Assembly: GCF_010729105.1 (NCBI RefSeq)
Contig: NZ_AP022573.1
Span: forward strand, 1,178,001 to 1,242,000
DNA length: 64,000 nucleotides
Reading direction: 5' to 3'
Source of the DNA: Mycobacterium saskatchewanense
GTDB taxonomy: Bacteria > Actinomycetota > Actinomycetes > Mycobacteriales > Mycobacteriaceae
Shown: piece after piece, positions 1-8,728 of the stretch
Numbering within the stretch: the stretch's first letter is position 1
Layout of the letters: every line of letters starts with the position of its first letter
Notes under the pieces: model-generated
The model's database searches: none
Told to the model about the DNA's origin: nothing
The model's input: only the letters and a program-made list of their open reading frames with translations
Made by a program: the position numbers and the translations under genes

Positions 1-737
1 GCCGGGTCGATCAGCAAGGCCTTGGCCTCGAAGTAGTCGGCCATCGTCGGGTGGAAGTCCAGGTGGTCGCGGGAGAGGTTGGTGAACGCGCCCACCGCGA
101 AGCCGGTGCCGTCCACGCGGCCCAGCGCCAGCGCGTGGCTGGACACCTCCATGACGACCGTGTCCACGCCGCGTTCGGCCATCGCCGCCAGCAGGGCCTG
201 CAGGGCCGGGGCCTCCGGGGTGGTGAGCGCGCTGGGGATGTCGGCGCCGTCAATGCGGATGCCGATCGTGCCGATGAGCCCGACGGTGCGGCCGGCGGCC
301 CGCAGCCCGGACTCGACCAGGTAGGTGGTGGTCGTCTTGCCGGAGGTGCCGGTGATCCCGACGACGGCCAACCGGTCGGAGGGGTTGCCGTACACCGCGG
401 CGGCCAGGCCGCCCAGTACGCCGCGCGGCGCGGGATGCACCAGAGTGGGGACCCGACCGGCGTGGGCGCCCATTTCGGCCACCCCGGCGGCGTCGGTCAG
501 CACGGCGGCCGCGCCGCGGTCGATGGCGTCGCCCGCGTAACGGGCGCCGTGCGTCGCCGAGCCGGGCAACGCTGCGAACAGGTCGCCGGCGAGCACGTCC
601 TGGGCGCGCAGCGTCACACCGGTGACCGCGACGTCCGGGACGGCGGCGCTCCCGTCGGCGGCCACCGCGCCCACCTGGGCTGCCAGCGTGGACAGGGGAA
701 CGCCCGCGACGGCGCTGGGGCGCAAGCCACCCGGCAC
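1..737 (-). CDS. murE: UDP-MurNAc-tripeptide synthetase MurE (partial, 3' end outside window)
   Basis: MurE ligase adds meso-diaminopimelate to UDP-MurNAc-L-Ala-D-Glu in the cytoplasm, an essential step of peptidoglycan precursor synthesis. The minus-strand reading frame shows the Mur ligase N-domain, then the P-loop [13 protein letters not shown], then the conserved EVSSHAL and [12 protein letters not shown] motifs; the gene runs off the left edge. I chose the GTG at 737 because GGGAGGT stands 7 bases before it. An in-frame ATG at 773 would add 12 residues but has no ribosome binding site. In M. tuberculosis pbpB and murE are also separated by extra genes, so a break in the dcw cluster here is not unusual. 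Identification is firm; the start is less so. Confidence 0.93.
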   Translation of the reverse strand, partial: MPGGLRPSAVAGVPLSTLAAQVGAVAADGSAAVPDVAVTGVTLRAQDVLAGDLFAALPGSATHGARYAGDAIDRGAAAVLTDAAGVAEMGAHAGRVPTLVHPAPRGVLGGLAAAVYGNPSDRLAVVGITGTSGKTTTTYLVESGLRAAGRTVGLIGTIGIRIDGADIPSALTTPEAPALQALLAAMAERGVDTVVMEVSSHALALGRVDGTGFAVGAFTNLSRDHLDFHPTMADYFEAKALLIDP

Positions 738-838
738 TGTTCCCACCTCCCTCGGCCCCTGCCCGATCCTCATGTTCGGCCATGACACCCTACCGAGGGA
801 CCGGGGGCGACGCGGTCTTCCCGCGCCCGGCTGGCGCG

Positions 839-1444
839 CTACCGGCTCTTACGCCAGTCGAGCAAGGGCAGGAAAATAGTGTCGACGATTTCTTCGATCG
901 CATCGTCGGACAGCGGTTTCAAGGTCATCATGATCTCGTAACGGAACAGGTCGAGGGGCAGCCGGGCAATTCGCCCGGTGACCTGTCCGGGGGTGATTTC
1001 ACCGCGGTCGACAGCCCGCCGGATCACCTGCTCGAGCATGGCCTCGCGATCGCCGTGCACGAACTTCTTGAGGTCGGCGAGACTGCTGCCGGTGTGCTGG
1101 TAAAAGCCGCCGAACCGGGTCAACAGCAGGGCCACGAGGCCCGCCCTGACCTTGTTGGCTTGCTGCAGTAAAGCGATGATGTCGCCGCGCAGGCTACCGG
1201 TGTCGGGGACGGCCACGGCGTCTTTGCGCGCCTGGTGCGCCAATACGTCGAGCACCAGTTCGTGCTTGTTGGGCCAGCGCCGGTACAGCACCGCGCGGCT
1301 GGTTCCCGCCCGCACGGCGACCGCGTCGATCGTCATGTCGTCGTACCCGCGTTCAGTCAGCTCCGTCCACGCGGCGTTCAGGAGCGCCTCCTCCAACGCC
1401 AGACCCCGGCGTCGCCGCGTAACCCCGGGCGCATTTAGAGACAT
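839..1444 (-). CDS. TetR/AcrR family transcriptional regulator
   Basis: A 201-residue regulator. The N-terminal 65 residues form a typical TetR DNA-binding domain, with helix-turn-helix residues [24 protein letters not shown] at about 37-60 (key residues A-G-T-S and YRRWPNK). The remainder is an all-helical ligand-binding domain of the TetR_C type. AGGAAA precedes the ATG. It is divergent from the FAD monooxygenase at 1514, and the 69-bp gap carries a perfect palindrome at 1477-1491, so local repression of both genes is the natural inference. The ligand is unknown. The pair interrupts the dcw cluster between pbpB and murE; M. tuberculosis also carries a TetR-like gene (Rv2160c) in this interval. 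Confidence 0.88.
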   Translation of the reverse strand: MSLNAPGVTRRRRGLALEEALLNAAWTELTERGYDDMTIDAVAVRAGTSRAVLYRRWPNKHELVLDVLAHQARKDAVAVPDTGSLRGDIIALLQQANKVRAGLVALLLTRFGGFYQHTGSSLADLKKFVHGDREAMLEQVIRRAVDRGEITPGQVTGRIARLPLDLFRYEIMMTLKPLSDDAIEEIVDTIFLPLLDWRKSR

Positions 1445-1476
1445 TGCGTTTCCTATTGCTGGCGTCTACGTTGATG

Positions 1477-1491
1477 GATACACGTTGTATC
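1477..1491. promoter_or_regulatory. Candidate TetR operator, perfect palindrome GATACA-CGT-TGTATC
   Basis: Two 6-bp arms, GATACA and TGTATC, are exact reverse complements around a 3-bp centre, the shape expected for a TetR dimer site. It lies in the gap between the divergent regulator and monooxygenase genes and overlaps a TATCTT sequence at 1488-1493 that could be the -10 element of the monooxygenase promoter. Binding by the adjacent regulator is inferred. Confidence 0.6.
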
Positions 1492-1513
1492 TTATCCCCG
1501 AGGGAGAGCTTCG

Positions 1514-2623
1514 ATGCGCATTCTTGTCTCCGGCGCGGGCATAGCGGGACTGAGTACGGCGATCAACCTGGGCGCGGACGGTCACGACGTCATCCTCGTC
1601 GAACGCGCTAACCACCTGCGGACCAACGGGTCGCCCATCGATATTCGCGGCCACGCCATCGGCGTAGCCGACAAAATGGGTGTGCTCACCGAGATCCACG
1701 ATCGCCGGGTTGACATGACCGAACGCATCCAGTTCGTCGACCGGAACGGCGACGTGGTCGCCGAGCCGCCCCTGGACCAGATCAACGATTCGCCCGACGA
1801 CGTCGAAATCGCCCGCGAAGACCTGACCCACATCCTGCACGGCCATCTTGGGCCGTCGGTCGAGCTGCGGTTCGAAGAATCCATCGCCGGCCTCGAAGAC
1901 GACGACGCAGGAGTCACCATCCGCTTCGCCTCGGGCGCCGAGGAAACCTATGACCTGGTCGTGGGAGCCGACGGCATGCACTCGGCGGTCCGCCGGCTCA
2001 CGTTCGGGCCCGAACGGCAGTTCCTGCACCATCTCGGCTTCTACGTCGCGCTGGCCGCCCTGCCCGATTACACGCCCGCTGGACGCGACAACCCGATGTA
2101 CAACTACCCCGGCCACCTGGCCGGTATCGCCACATATCGCGACAAAGCGTTGGCGGTGTTGATGTTTCGTTCGCCCTGGGTCGAGTACGACTACCACGAT
2201 CTCGCCGCCCAGAAGCGAATACTCGTCAGTGCGTTCGCCGGCCACAGCGAGTGGCGAGTCCCCGAACTGCTCGACGCGGCGGTCGCGGACCCGGAACTCT
2301 ACTTCGACTCGGTCAGCCAGATCCATATGCCGACCTGGCACCGCGGCCGCGTCGTCCTCGTCGGCGACGCGGCGCATTGCGCCTCACCTCTTTCCGGGCG
2401 CGGCACCAGCCTGGCCTTGACCGGCGCCTGGTTTTTGGCTCAGGCGCTGCGCGAGCATCCCGGCGACCTCGCCCATGCCTGGCGCCAATACGAGCACGAC
2501 CAGCGGCCGCACGCCACCCGCTCCCAGGCGACGGCGGCGCCCGGAGGCGAGCGCCTCATCCCGGCCACTCAGGACGAGATCGACGCCCGCAATCGCAACT
2601 TCCGCCGAGCAGAGGCTGGATAG
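1514..2623 (+). CDS. FAD-dependent monooxygenase, class A (PHBH/TetX-like)
   Basis: A 369-residue flavoprotein. The N-terminus has the Rossmann dinucleotide motif GAGIAGLSTAINLG (residues 8-21). A second FAD-binding motif, GDAAHCASPLSGRGTSLAL, lies near residue 285. These are the hallmarks of single-component aromatic hydroxylases and TetX-like enzymes, which use NAD(P)H and O2. No signal peptide is seen, so it is cytosolic. The ATG has GAGGGAG upstream. It is divergent from a TetR regulator with a shared palindrome, suggesting inducible detoxification or catabolism of a small molecule. The substrate cannot be read from the sequence. Confidence 0.85.
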   Translation: MRILVSGAGIAGLSTAINLGADGHDVILVERANHLRTNGSPIDIRGHAIGVADKMGVLTEIHDRRVDMTERIQFVDRNGDVVAEPPLDQINDSPDDVEIAREDLTHILHGHLGPSVELRFEESIAGLEDDDAGVTIRFASGAEETYDLVVGADGMHSAVRRLTFGPERQFLHHLGFYVALAALPDYTPAGRDNPMYNYPGHLAGIATYRDKALAVLMFRSPWVEYDYHDLAAQKRILVSAFAGHSEWRVPELLDAAVADPELYFDSVSQIHMPTWHRGRVVLVGDAAHCASPLSGRGTSLALTGAWFLAQALREHPGDLAHAWRQYEHDQRPHATRSQATAAPGGERLIPATQDEIDARNRNFRRAEAG

Positions 2624-2656
2624 ACACGCCCGGCCACGCCGCGCTCGCGATCGCCG

Positions 2657-4720
2657 CTAGGTGGCCTGCAGGGTCAGCGGCGGCCCCGGATCCGGCGACA
2701 GCGGGACGTTCTCGCGCTGCATCAGCCAGCCGGCGATGTTGTGGAACAGCGGGGCCGCCGAGTGCCCGGGCGTGCCGTCGGCGTTGCGCTCCGGGTTGTC
2801 CATCATGATCCCGACCACATAACGCGGATTGTCGACCGTGGCCATGCCCGCGAACGTGATCCAGTAGACGTTGTCGAAGTAACAGCCGCAGGCCGGGTTG
2901 ATCTGCTGCGCGGTGCCCGTCTTGCCCGCCATCTGGTAGCCCGGCACGCCGGCCGCCGGTCCCGTCCCCTGCTGGTATCCCATCGGGTCGCGCTGCACGA
3001 CGGCACGCAGCATGCCGCGCACGGTCTGCGCGGTCTGCGCCGAGACCACCCGCACCCCGTCGGGCCGCGGCTCTTCGGTTCGGGTGCCGTCGGGGGCGAT
3101 GGTCGCCTTGATGATGCGCGGCGGTATCCGGACGCCGTCGTTGGCGATGGCCTGGTACATGCCGGCCATCTGCAGCAGGGTCATCGAAAGCCCTTGCCCG
3201 ATAGGCAGGTTCGAGAACGTGCTGCCCGACCACTGGTCGATGGGCGGCACCAGGCCGGAGCTCTCACCGGGCAGCCCGACGTTGGTGCGCTGGCCGAGCC
3301 CGAACTTGCGCACCATGTCATAGAAGCGTTCCGGACCCACGCGCTGCGCCAGCATCAGCGTCCCGACGTTGGAGGACTTTCCGAACACGCCCGTGGTGGT
3401 GTAGGGCATGACGCCGTGCTCCCACGCGTCGTGGATGGAGACCCCACCCATCGAGATGGTGCCGGGCACCTGCAGCACCTCGTCGGGGTTGGACAGGCCG
3501 TATTCGATCACCGACGACGCGGTGATCACCTTGTTCACCGATCCCGGCTCGAACGGCGACGACACCGCCAGGTTGCCCAGCTGCTTGTCACCCTGGCGCC
3601 CGATGTCCTGGGACGGGTCGAAGGTGTTGTCGTTGGCCATGGCCAGCACCTCGCCCGTCTTGGCGTCCAGGACGACGGCCGAGACGTCGTGGGCCCCGGA
3701 CACGTTCTTGGCCTGCTGCACCTGCTGCTGCACGTAGAACTGGATGTCGTCGTCGAGGGTGAGCTGGACGGTGGAGCCGTTGACGGCCTTGTGCCGGTTG
3801 CGGTAGCTACCGGGGATCACGACACCGTCAGAACCCCGGTCGTAGGTGACCGATCCGTCGGTCCCGGACAGTACCGAGTCCATGGACTCCTCCAGACCGA
3901 GCAGCCCGTGGCCGTCCCAGTCGATGCCGCCGACGATGTTGGCCGCCAGCGACCCGCCCGGATACTGGCGCAAATCCTGGCGTTCGGACCCCACCTCGGG
4001 GTATTTCTCGGAGATCGCGCTGGCGACGGCGGGGTCGACGGCGCGGGCGAGGTAGACGAAGTTCTCGTCGCTCTGCAGCTTTTTCAGCAGGGTCGGGACG
4101 TCGGGCTTGTTGCCCAGCCGGGTCGCGACCTCCTTGGCGATGTCGCGCAGCCGCTGCTGGGGATCGGGCGCCGCGGAGTTCTTCTGCTTCGCCTCCTCCA
4201 GCTGGTGCCGGATGCGTTTGGGCTGGAAGGTCAGCGCGCGGGACTCGGTGGTGAACGCGAGCTGGTCGTTGTGGCGGTCGACGATGCTGCCACGGATCGC
4301 CTTCTCGACGTCGGTGACCTTCAGTTGCCCCGCCGCCTGGGCGCGCAACGTCGGCGCATCGGTGACCTGCAGGACGAACAACTGGATGGCGGCCACCAGG
4401 ATCAGCACCAGGATCACCGCGTTGCCGGCCCGATGCCGGAAGACGAACGACGCGCCCCGGCTCCCGACCGCGACGATCTGCCGGGTGCGCCGCTGCGTGG
4501 CCGAATGACCGGCCGGCGCCGCCTCCGGGCGGGCCGCCGTCGTCTTGGCCTTCTTCGCCTTGCGGAATCCCTTTGGTTCCCGGGCGTCCCGGCCCTGCTC
4601 GGCCTGCCGCGGCTTGTGCAGCCGCTTGGGTTGCCGGAGGCCTTCGGCCTGCTGCGGGTGGCGGGGACCGCGCGTCGGGCGGGTCGACTGGCGGGTCCGT
4701 CGCGCGTCGCCCCGGCTCAT
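2657..4720 (-). CDS. pbpB: Penicillin-binding protein PbpB (FtsI/PBP3-type transpeptidase)
   Basis: Essential septal peptidoglycan transpeptidase, 687 residues (about 680 in M. tuberculosis). A long basic cytoplasmic tail of about 100 residues is followed by one membrane segment at 101-119, a PBP dimerisation domain and the transpeptidase domain. All three active-site motifs are present: SVNK at 394-397 (acylated serine), SSN at 449-451 and KTG at 600-602. Its ATG overlaps the stop of the FtsL-like gene upstream (ATGA), so the two are translationally coupled within the dcw operon. It acts in the periplasmic space at the septum with FtsW. No anomaly was seen. Confidence 0.97.
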   Translation of the reverse strand: MSRGDARRTRQSTRPTRGPRHPQQAEGLRQPKRLHKPRQAEQGRDAREPKGFRKAKKAKTTAARPEAAPAGHSATQRRTRQIVAVGSRGASFVFRHRAGNAVILVLILVAAIQLFVLQVTDAPTLRAQAAGQLKVTDVEKAIRGSIVDRHNDQLAFTTESRALTFQPKRIRHQLEEAKQKNSAAPDPQQRLRDIAKEVATRLGNKPDVPTLLKKLQSDENFVYLARAVDPAVASAISEKYPEVGSERQDLRQYPGGSLAANIVGGIDWDGHGLLGLEESMDSVLSGTDGSVTYDRGSDGVVIPGSYRNRHKAVNGSTVQLTLDDDIQFYVQQQVQQAKNVSGAHDVSAVVLDAKTGEVLAMANDNTFDPSQDIGRQGDKQLGNLAVSSPFEPGSVNKVITASSVIEYGLSNPDEVLQVPGTISMGGVSIHDAWEHGVMPYTTTGVFGKSSNVGTLMLAQRVGPERFYDMVRKFGLGQRTNVGLPGESSGLVPPIDQWSGSTFSNLPIGQGLSMTLLQMAGMYQAIANDGVRIPPRIIKATIAPDGTRTEEPRPDGVRVVSAQTAQTVRGMLRAVVQRDPMGYQQGTGPAAGVPGYQMAGKTGTAQQINPACGCYFDNVYWITFAGMATVDNPRYVVGIMMDNPERNADGTPGHSAAPLFHNIAGWLMQRENVPLSPDPGPPLTLQAT

Positions 4721-5967
4721 CGGCCGGCAGCCGGGGGCACGGTGGCCGGCGGCAAGAACTGCTCACCAGTCGCAGGGCCGGGGCCCGGGCCCGGACGCGG
4801 GAACGCTCCCGGCGCCGGGGCTCCGGGGATCACCGGGACCACCGCCTGCGGCGCCGCGGGCGGCGGGCCCGGCAGCACCGGGACCGGGACCTCGGCCGGT
4901 AACGGCGCCGGCATGCGGGCCGGTGGCGGAATCGGCAAGCCCCCCAAAGGGATCGAGACTTCCGCTGGGCCGGGCGCGGGCGCCGGACCCCCCGGCGTCG
5001 GCAGCCCCGGCGTCGGCAGGGTGGGCGTCGGCAGGCCCGGCGTCGGGATGGCGCCCGGGACCTGGCCGGTGACCGGGCCGGTGGGCAGCCCGGGCAGCTG
5101 CGAGACCGCCTGCGGCAGGTGCTGCCCGCCGACCGTCGAAGCGCCGTCGGGGGCGCGCAGCAGCGCCTCGGGGCCCGGCCTGGCCGGGACGGGCGGGCCG
5201 CCGGGGCCGGGCTCGACCCGGATGGGCACCTCCGGGGGCAGCGCGGCCGGCTGGGGCGGCGGCGGTGGGCCGGCATCGGGAAGCCTGCTGTTCAGCGGTG
5301 GCGGCGGCACGCCGTCGGCGGGCTTGGGCGTACCCACGACCACCCAGTTGCCGGACGGGTCCTGGACCAGGTGCGCGGTGTCACGCGTCGGGATCATGCC
5401 CTGCTTGCGGGCCGCCTCCGCCAGCGCCGGGGCCGATTCCGCCTCGCGCACATCGCGTTCCAGCGATTCCTTCTGCTGTTGCAGCATCCGGTTCTTCTCG
5501 CGGGCGTGGCTCAGCTGATAGGAGCGCTCAGCGGAGTCCGTGGACAACCACAGCGTGAGCCCCAGGCCCAGCGCCAGCGCACCGATCACCAGCACGACGA
5601 ACGGCACCTTGCTCGCGATGGTCCGCGGCCGCAGGTCGATCGAGGCGAGACGGATGGCCAGGCGCTCGCTCAGGCGGGGCCGGACAACCTTGGGCGCCTT
5701 CGCTTTACGCGCCTTGGCCCGCGCCTTGGCCTGGCTCGTGCTCTTGGGCCGGCCCGGTAGCTCGACCGGACGGGTGATCGGGCTCGTCTGCGGCCCCGAT
5801 CTCGGTGCCCGCGCGTCACGGGCGGGCGCGGCGGCCCGGCCGGGCCGGTTGCGCCGCGACGACACCGGCTCGGCCCCGGTGCGCCGGCCGGTCCGGGCCG
5901 AACCGTCGCGGCCACCCCGGCGGTCGTTGCCGCGGCCGCGTTTCGGCGCCTCGCGCTTCACCTTCAT
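4717..5967 (-). CDS. FtsL-like septal protein with proline-rich C-terminus (Rv2164c homologue)
   Basis: A bitopic membrane protein of 416 residues. Its basic cytoplasmic part (1-120) is followed by one membrane helix (about 121-142), a short coiled coil with [16 protein letters not shown], and a long periplasmic tail rich in Pro, Gly and Ala. Position between rsmH and pbpB and the TM-coiled-coil layout match FtsL; the M. smegmatis counterpart has been assigned as FtsL. The tail includes short repeats of the [10 protein letters not shown] type, encoded by repeated GGCGTCGGCAG units near 4995-5045, so its length is likely to vary between strains. It overlaps rsmH upstream and pbpB downstream by 4 bp each. 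M. tuberculosis Rv2164c is somewhat shorter (about 384). Confidence 0.9.
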   Translation of the reverse strand: MKVKREAPKRGRGNDRRGGRDGSARTGRRTGAEPVSSRRNRPGRAAAPARDARAPRSGPQTSPITRPVELPGRPKSTSQAKARAKARKAKAPKVVRPRLSERLAIRLASIDLRPRTIASKVPFVVLVIGALALGLGLTLWLSTDSAERSYQLSHAREKNRMLQQQKESLERDVREAESAPALAEAARKQGMIPTRDTAHLVQDPSGNWVVVGTPKPADGVPPPPLNSRLPDAGPPPPPQPAALPPEVPIRVEPGPGGPPVPARPGPEALLRAPDGASTVGGQHLPQAVSQLPGLPTGPVTGQVPGAIPTPGLPTPTLPTPGLPTPGGPAPAPGPAEVSIPLGGLPIPPPARMPAPLPAEVPVPVLPGPPPAAPQAVVPVIPGAPAPGAFPRPGPGPGPATGEQFLPPATVPPAAGR

Positions 5968-6956
5968 GAGTCGCCTTTCCCAATCCGTTGCAGGGCCCGC
6001 AACCGCACTGCGGCGCTGCGGGGATTGCGTTCGACCTCGGCGGCATCCGCCCGCTCGGCGCCGTGCGTCAAGGAGCGGAACCGCGGCTCGTGCCCGGGAA
6101 GCTCGAAAGGCAGATCCACCGGCGTGCGGGACGCGACCGCGTCCGCGAACACCCGCTTGACGATCCGGTCCTCCAGGGACTGATACGCCAGCACGACGAC
6201 GCGGCCCGACACGGCCAGCGCGTCGAGGGCGGCGGGAAGCGCCCGGCGCAGCGACTCGAGCTCGTCGTTGACGGCGATCCGCAACGCCTGGAAGGTGCGC
6301 TTGGCCGGGTGGCCGCCGGTCCGCCGGGCCGGCGCCGGGATCGCCTCGTAGAGCAGCGCGACCAGTTGGGCGGTCGACGTGAACGGGGTGCGGGCGCGCT
6401 GACGGACGATCCGCGCGGCTATGCGCCGGGCGAATCGCTCCTCGCCGAAGCGGTGCAGGATGTCAGCCAGGGCCGCCTCGTCGTACGTGTTGAGGATGTC
6501 GGCGGCGGTCGGCGCGGACTGCGGGTCCATCCGCATGTCCAACGGCGCGTCCTGGGCGTATGCGAAACCACGTTCGGGGCGGTCGAGCTGCATGGACGAC
6601 ACGCCGAGGTCGAAGAGCACGCCATCCACGGATTCCGTTGCGGCCAAACCACATTCGTTGAGCGCGGCCGGGATGCCATCGTACCGGGTGTGCACCAGGG
6701 TGGCCCGGTCGGCGAACCGCGCCAGGCGAGTCCGGGCGATGGCCAGAGCGCTCGGGTCGCGGTCGAGACCGATCAGCCGCAGCCCGGGCAGCTCGATGAG
6801 GAATCGCTCGGCATGCCCGGCGGCGCCAAGCGTGGCGTCCACCAGCACCGCCCCCGACCCGTCGGCGTGGTGGCGGGTCAGCGCCGGGGAAAGCAGTTCG
6901 ACGCAGCGCTCCAGCAGCACCGGCACGTGACCGAAATCTTCTGAAATGTCAGCCAC
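5964..6956 (-). CDS. rsmH: 16S rRNA (cytosine(1402)-N4)-methyltransferase RsmH
   Basis: RsmH (MraW) methylates N4 of C1402 in the ribosomal decoding centre using S-adenosylmethionine. The protein opens with the family signature [15 protein letters not shown], followed by the SAM-binding motif [13 protein letters not shown] and later the [15 protein letters not shown] block. I chose GTG 6956 (330 residues) because GGGGAGG stands 7 bases before it and the conserved fold begins right there. A longer reading back to 7196 would overlap mraZ and adds only low-complexity sequence. It is the second gene of the dcw operon, 154 bp after mraZ, and overlaps the FtsL-like gene by 4 bp. Confidence 0.95.
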   Translation of the reverse strand: MADISEDFGHVPVLLERCVELLSPALTRHHADGSGAVLVDATLGAAGHAERFLIELPGLRLIGLDRDPSALAIARTRLARFADRATLVHTRYDGIPAALNECGLAATESVDGVLFDLGVSSMQLDRPERGFAYAQDAPLDMRMDPQSAPTAADILNTYDEAALADILHRFGEERFARRIAARIVRQRARTPFTSTAQLVALLYEAIPAPARRTGGHPAKRTFQALRIAVNDELESLRRALPAALDALAVSGRVVVLAYQSLEDRIVKRVFADAVASRTPVDLPFELPGHEPRFRSLTHGAERADAAEVERNPRSAAVRLRALQRIGKGDS

Positions 6957-6984
6957 CGCAACGCCTCCCCGGGTTTGGGGGCAC

Positions 6985-7071
6985 CCTTCGGACCCTAGGA
7001 ACCCGAAGGCCGCCCCTGCACCGAGGTCCCTGTCCGAAGGCACGAACCTGGCGTTGGGGAAGTACGCCAGG
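6985..7071 (-). other. mraZ-rsmH spacer with two stem-loops
   Basis: Within the 154-bp spacer two inverted repeats are visible. CCTTCGG (6985-6991) pairs with CCGAAGG (7003-7009) across 11 bases. CCTGGCG (7047-7053) pairs with CGCCAGG (7065-7071) across 11 bases. Equal stem and loop lengths and a spacer this long inside an operon suggest an RNA element such as an attenuator or processing site. No reading frame in the spacer looks protein-coding. Function is not established. Confidence 0.35.
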
Positions 7072-7110
7072 GTCGGTTCGGGCAGAGGCCACGATGCACG
7101 GGCACGCGCC

Positions 7111-7542
7111 TCAGATGATGTCGCCGAGTGCTTCATCGCTGGCCGCGGAGAAGTTCTCTTCGTGGGTCTGTTGGTAGTCGTTCCAGGCCTGGGCATCCCA
7201 GATTTCGAGGAAGTCGACCGCCCCGATCACCACGCAGTCCTTGGACAGGTTCGCGTACCGGCGGTGGTCGGCCGACAGGGTGATCCGGCCCTGCGCGTCG
7301 GGGTGCTGCTCGTCGGTGCCGGCGGCGAGGTTGCGCAGGAAGGCCCTGGCCTCCGGATTGCTCCGCGAGGTCTTGCTCGCCCGGCGGGCCAGCTGCTCGA
7401 ATTCCGCCCGCGGATACACGGCCAGGCTGTGGTCTTGGCTCTTGGTGACCATCAACCCCCCTGCCAGCGCGTCGCGGAACTTGGCGGGCAGCGTGAGCCG
7501 CCCCTTGTCGTCGAGTTTTGGCGTGTAGGTGCCGAGAAACAC
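7111..7542 (-). CDS. mraZ: Transcriptional regulator MraZ
   Basis: A 143-residue protein with two AbrB-like SpoVT/MraZ repeats, each carrying the D-x-K/G-R-x-x-x-P/L core: [16 protein letters not shown] near residue 10 and [13 protein letters not shown] near residue 83. In other bacteria MraZ forms ring oligomers and binds TGGGN direct repeats upstream of its own operon, repressing dcw genes. The GTG at 7542 has GGGAGGT six bases upstream. It is the first gene of the cluster. A set of TGGGG boxes with 10-bp period lies 37-71 bp upstream (7579-7613), fitting autoregulation. Confidence 0.96.
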   Translation of the reverse strand: MFLGTYTPKLDDKGRLTLPAKFRDALAGGLMVTKSQDHSLAVYPRAEFEQLARRASKTSRSNPEARAFLRNLAAGTDEQHPDAQGRITLSADHRRYANLSKDCVVIGAVDFLEIWDAQAWNDYQQTHEENFSAASDEALGDII

Positions 7543-7578
7543 CTGCTCACCTCCCCTGCGGGGTCACCCGAACACTTG

Positions 7579-7613
7579 AGCCACCATACCCCACAATCCC
7601 CCACTTCTCCCCA
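7579..7613 (-). promoter_or_regulatory. MraZ-type box array (four TGGGN boxes, 10-bp period) over the mraZ promoter
   Basis: On the minus strand TGGGG occurs at 7613-7609, 7603-7599 and 7593-7589, followed by a degenerate TGGCT at 7583-7579. Each box is separated by exactly 5 bases, the arrangement known for MraZ binding in E. coli. A TATGGT hexamer (7588-7583) that can act as a -10 element lies between the last two boxes, so bound MraZ would block the promoter. Autorepression is inferred from this geometry. Confidence 0.65.
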
Positions 7614-7997
7614 TTAAAGGGGTGTCGTGGCCGTGTTTTCGCGGTTATCCGCCCCCAACCGCCTTTCCAGCGGTACGACGGGACGCCCGGCGTAGCCCGG
7701 CAAACGCCGCGCGGCTCAGAAAATGCGCATGTCAGAGGCCTCAAACGGGAAGGTGGGCCAAAGTGGGGAGCTCGGTGGGGCCAAGTGGGGCTCGCGACCA
7801 GCCCCGAAGCCTCGATTCCGGCTCAGTTTGGATTCAGAAGGGACTCAACGGGTCTGCCGGGCGCCGACGGGGCGCCGCGGCCTGAAAAGATGGCGCCGCG
7901 CCAGCGCCCCCCGCGTCCCGCGCGCCCGGTCCGTACCTTCACCTCAACGACAAACGGGGCAGCCGTTGGCTACCCCGCAGTGTCGTGCCGTGCGTCG
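7614..7997. other. Long intergenic region between mraZ and the DUF3040 gene
   Basis: The non-coding interval between the two minus-strand genes is about 455 bp. Its mraZ-proximal edge holds the box array at 7579-7613 and its middle holds a second TGGG cluster at 7754-7790. No convincing gene, tRNA or transposon remnant is visible here; reading frames in it are GC-driven and lack ribosome binding sites. In M. tuberculosis H37Rv this same interval carries an IS6110 copy, which is absent here. Confidence 0.6.
7754..7790 (+). promoter_or_regulatory. Second TGGGN box cluster, opposite strand to the mraZ boxes
   Basis: On the plus strand TGGGC at 7754, TGGGG at 7764, TGGGG at 7776 and TGGGG at 7786 make two pairs, each with the exact 5-base spacing of MraZ sites; the pairs are 12 bp apart. 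It lies about 210 bp upstream of the mraZ start and points the other way. It may be a distal MraZ site. In a genome this G-rich, chance cannot be excluded. Confidence 0.35.
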
Positions 7998-8399
7998 CTA
8001 GTCGTCGAAGCGACGGCGGAACCGATCTTCCATCCGGCTGGTGAACGAGCCCCCACCCTTGTGGCGGCGCTGGCGCGGCGAACCGACGGCCGGACCGGAA
8101 TGGCCCGGCCTCCCCGACAACCGCGGCCCGGTGATCGCAAACACCACACCACCGAACATCACGATGAAACCGATGACGCTGAGGATCGGGAAACTTCCAA
8201 TCATGGTGGCTTTGAATGCCACCCCGGACACCAGCATCGCCAAACCGATCACGAACAACGCCGCGCCCTGCAACCGCCGCCGCGCCGTGGGTGCCCGGAA
8301 GCCCCCGCCGCGCACGCTCGACGCGAACTTGGGGTCCTCGGCATAGAGAGCGCTCTCGATCTGATCGAGCATCCGCTGCTCATGATCGGAGAGTGGCAT
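7998..8399 (-). CDS. DUF3040 membrane protein (Rv2169c homologue)
   Basis: A 133-residue actinobacterial protein of the DUF3040 family, whose start MPLSDHEQRMLDQIESALY is highly characteristic. Two hydrophobic helices follow (around 45-62 and 70-90). The tail is basic and ends RMEDRFRRRFDD. ATG 8399 is preceded by AAGGAGG five bases away; a longer reading from 8444 lacks this support. Molecular function is unknown; related proteins sit next to division and envelope genes in many actinobacteria. Confidence 0.9.
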   Translation of the reverse strand: MPLSDHEQRMLDQIESALYAEDPKFASSVRGGGFRAPTARRRLQGAALFVIGLAMLVSGVAFKATMIGSFPILSVIGFIVMFGGVVFAITGPRLSGRPGHSGPAVGSPRQRRHKGGGSFTSRMEDRFRRRFDD

Positions 8400-8728
8400 T
8401 CGTCCCTCCTTGCCGGCACGTTGACGCGTATCTATCGGTAGCACGCGGATGCCCGTTGGGAGGGCAACTAAATCAAATGATACGAGGTCAATCTGCGCGG
8501 TACCACTGGTTCGGCGGCGATTCTATCCCCGCCCGCCCTCCCCCACCGGCCCGCACCACCCCACGCCCGGCGGGCGCGGAACCGCGCTGCGCGCCAACCT
8601 GCTTGCTTCGAGCGGTCCCGCCGGGTGCGCGCCCGCCCGTCGGACGACCCCGCCCGGGTCCGATAATTGCGTCAGCGCGGGGACTGGAGGGTCAACCGCA
8701 CGGATCACCCGACGAGGAGGCACCGCAG

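Noticed and set aside
6957..7196. N-terminal extension of RsmH overlapping mraZ
   Set aside because: The extension is low-complexity, the conserved fold begins at GTG 6956, and GGGGAGG lies at the right distance from that codon.
7543..7997. Insertion sequence remnant in the mraZ upstream gap, where M. tuberculosis H37Rv has IS6110
   Set aside because: No transposase fragment, terminal inverted repeats or target duplication can be seen.
8216..8728. N-terminal extension of the GNAT protein
   Set aside because: It would run antisense to the start of the DUF3040 gene and shows no domain; TTG 8729 has GAGGAGG and gives the length of the M. tuberculosis protein.
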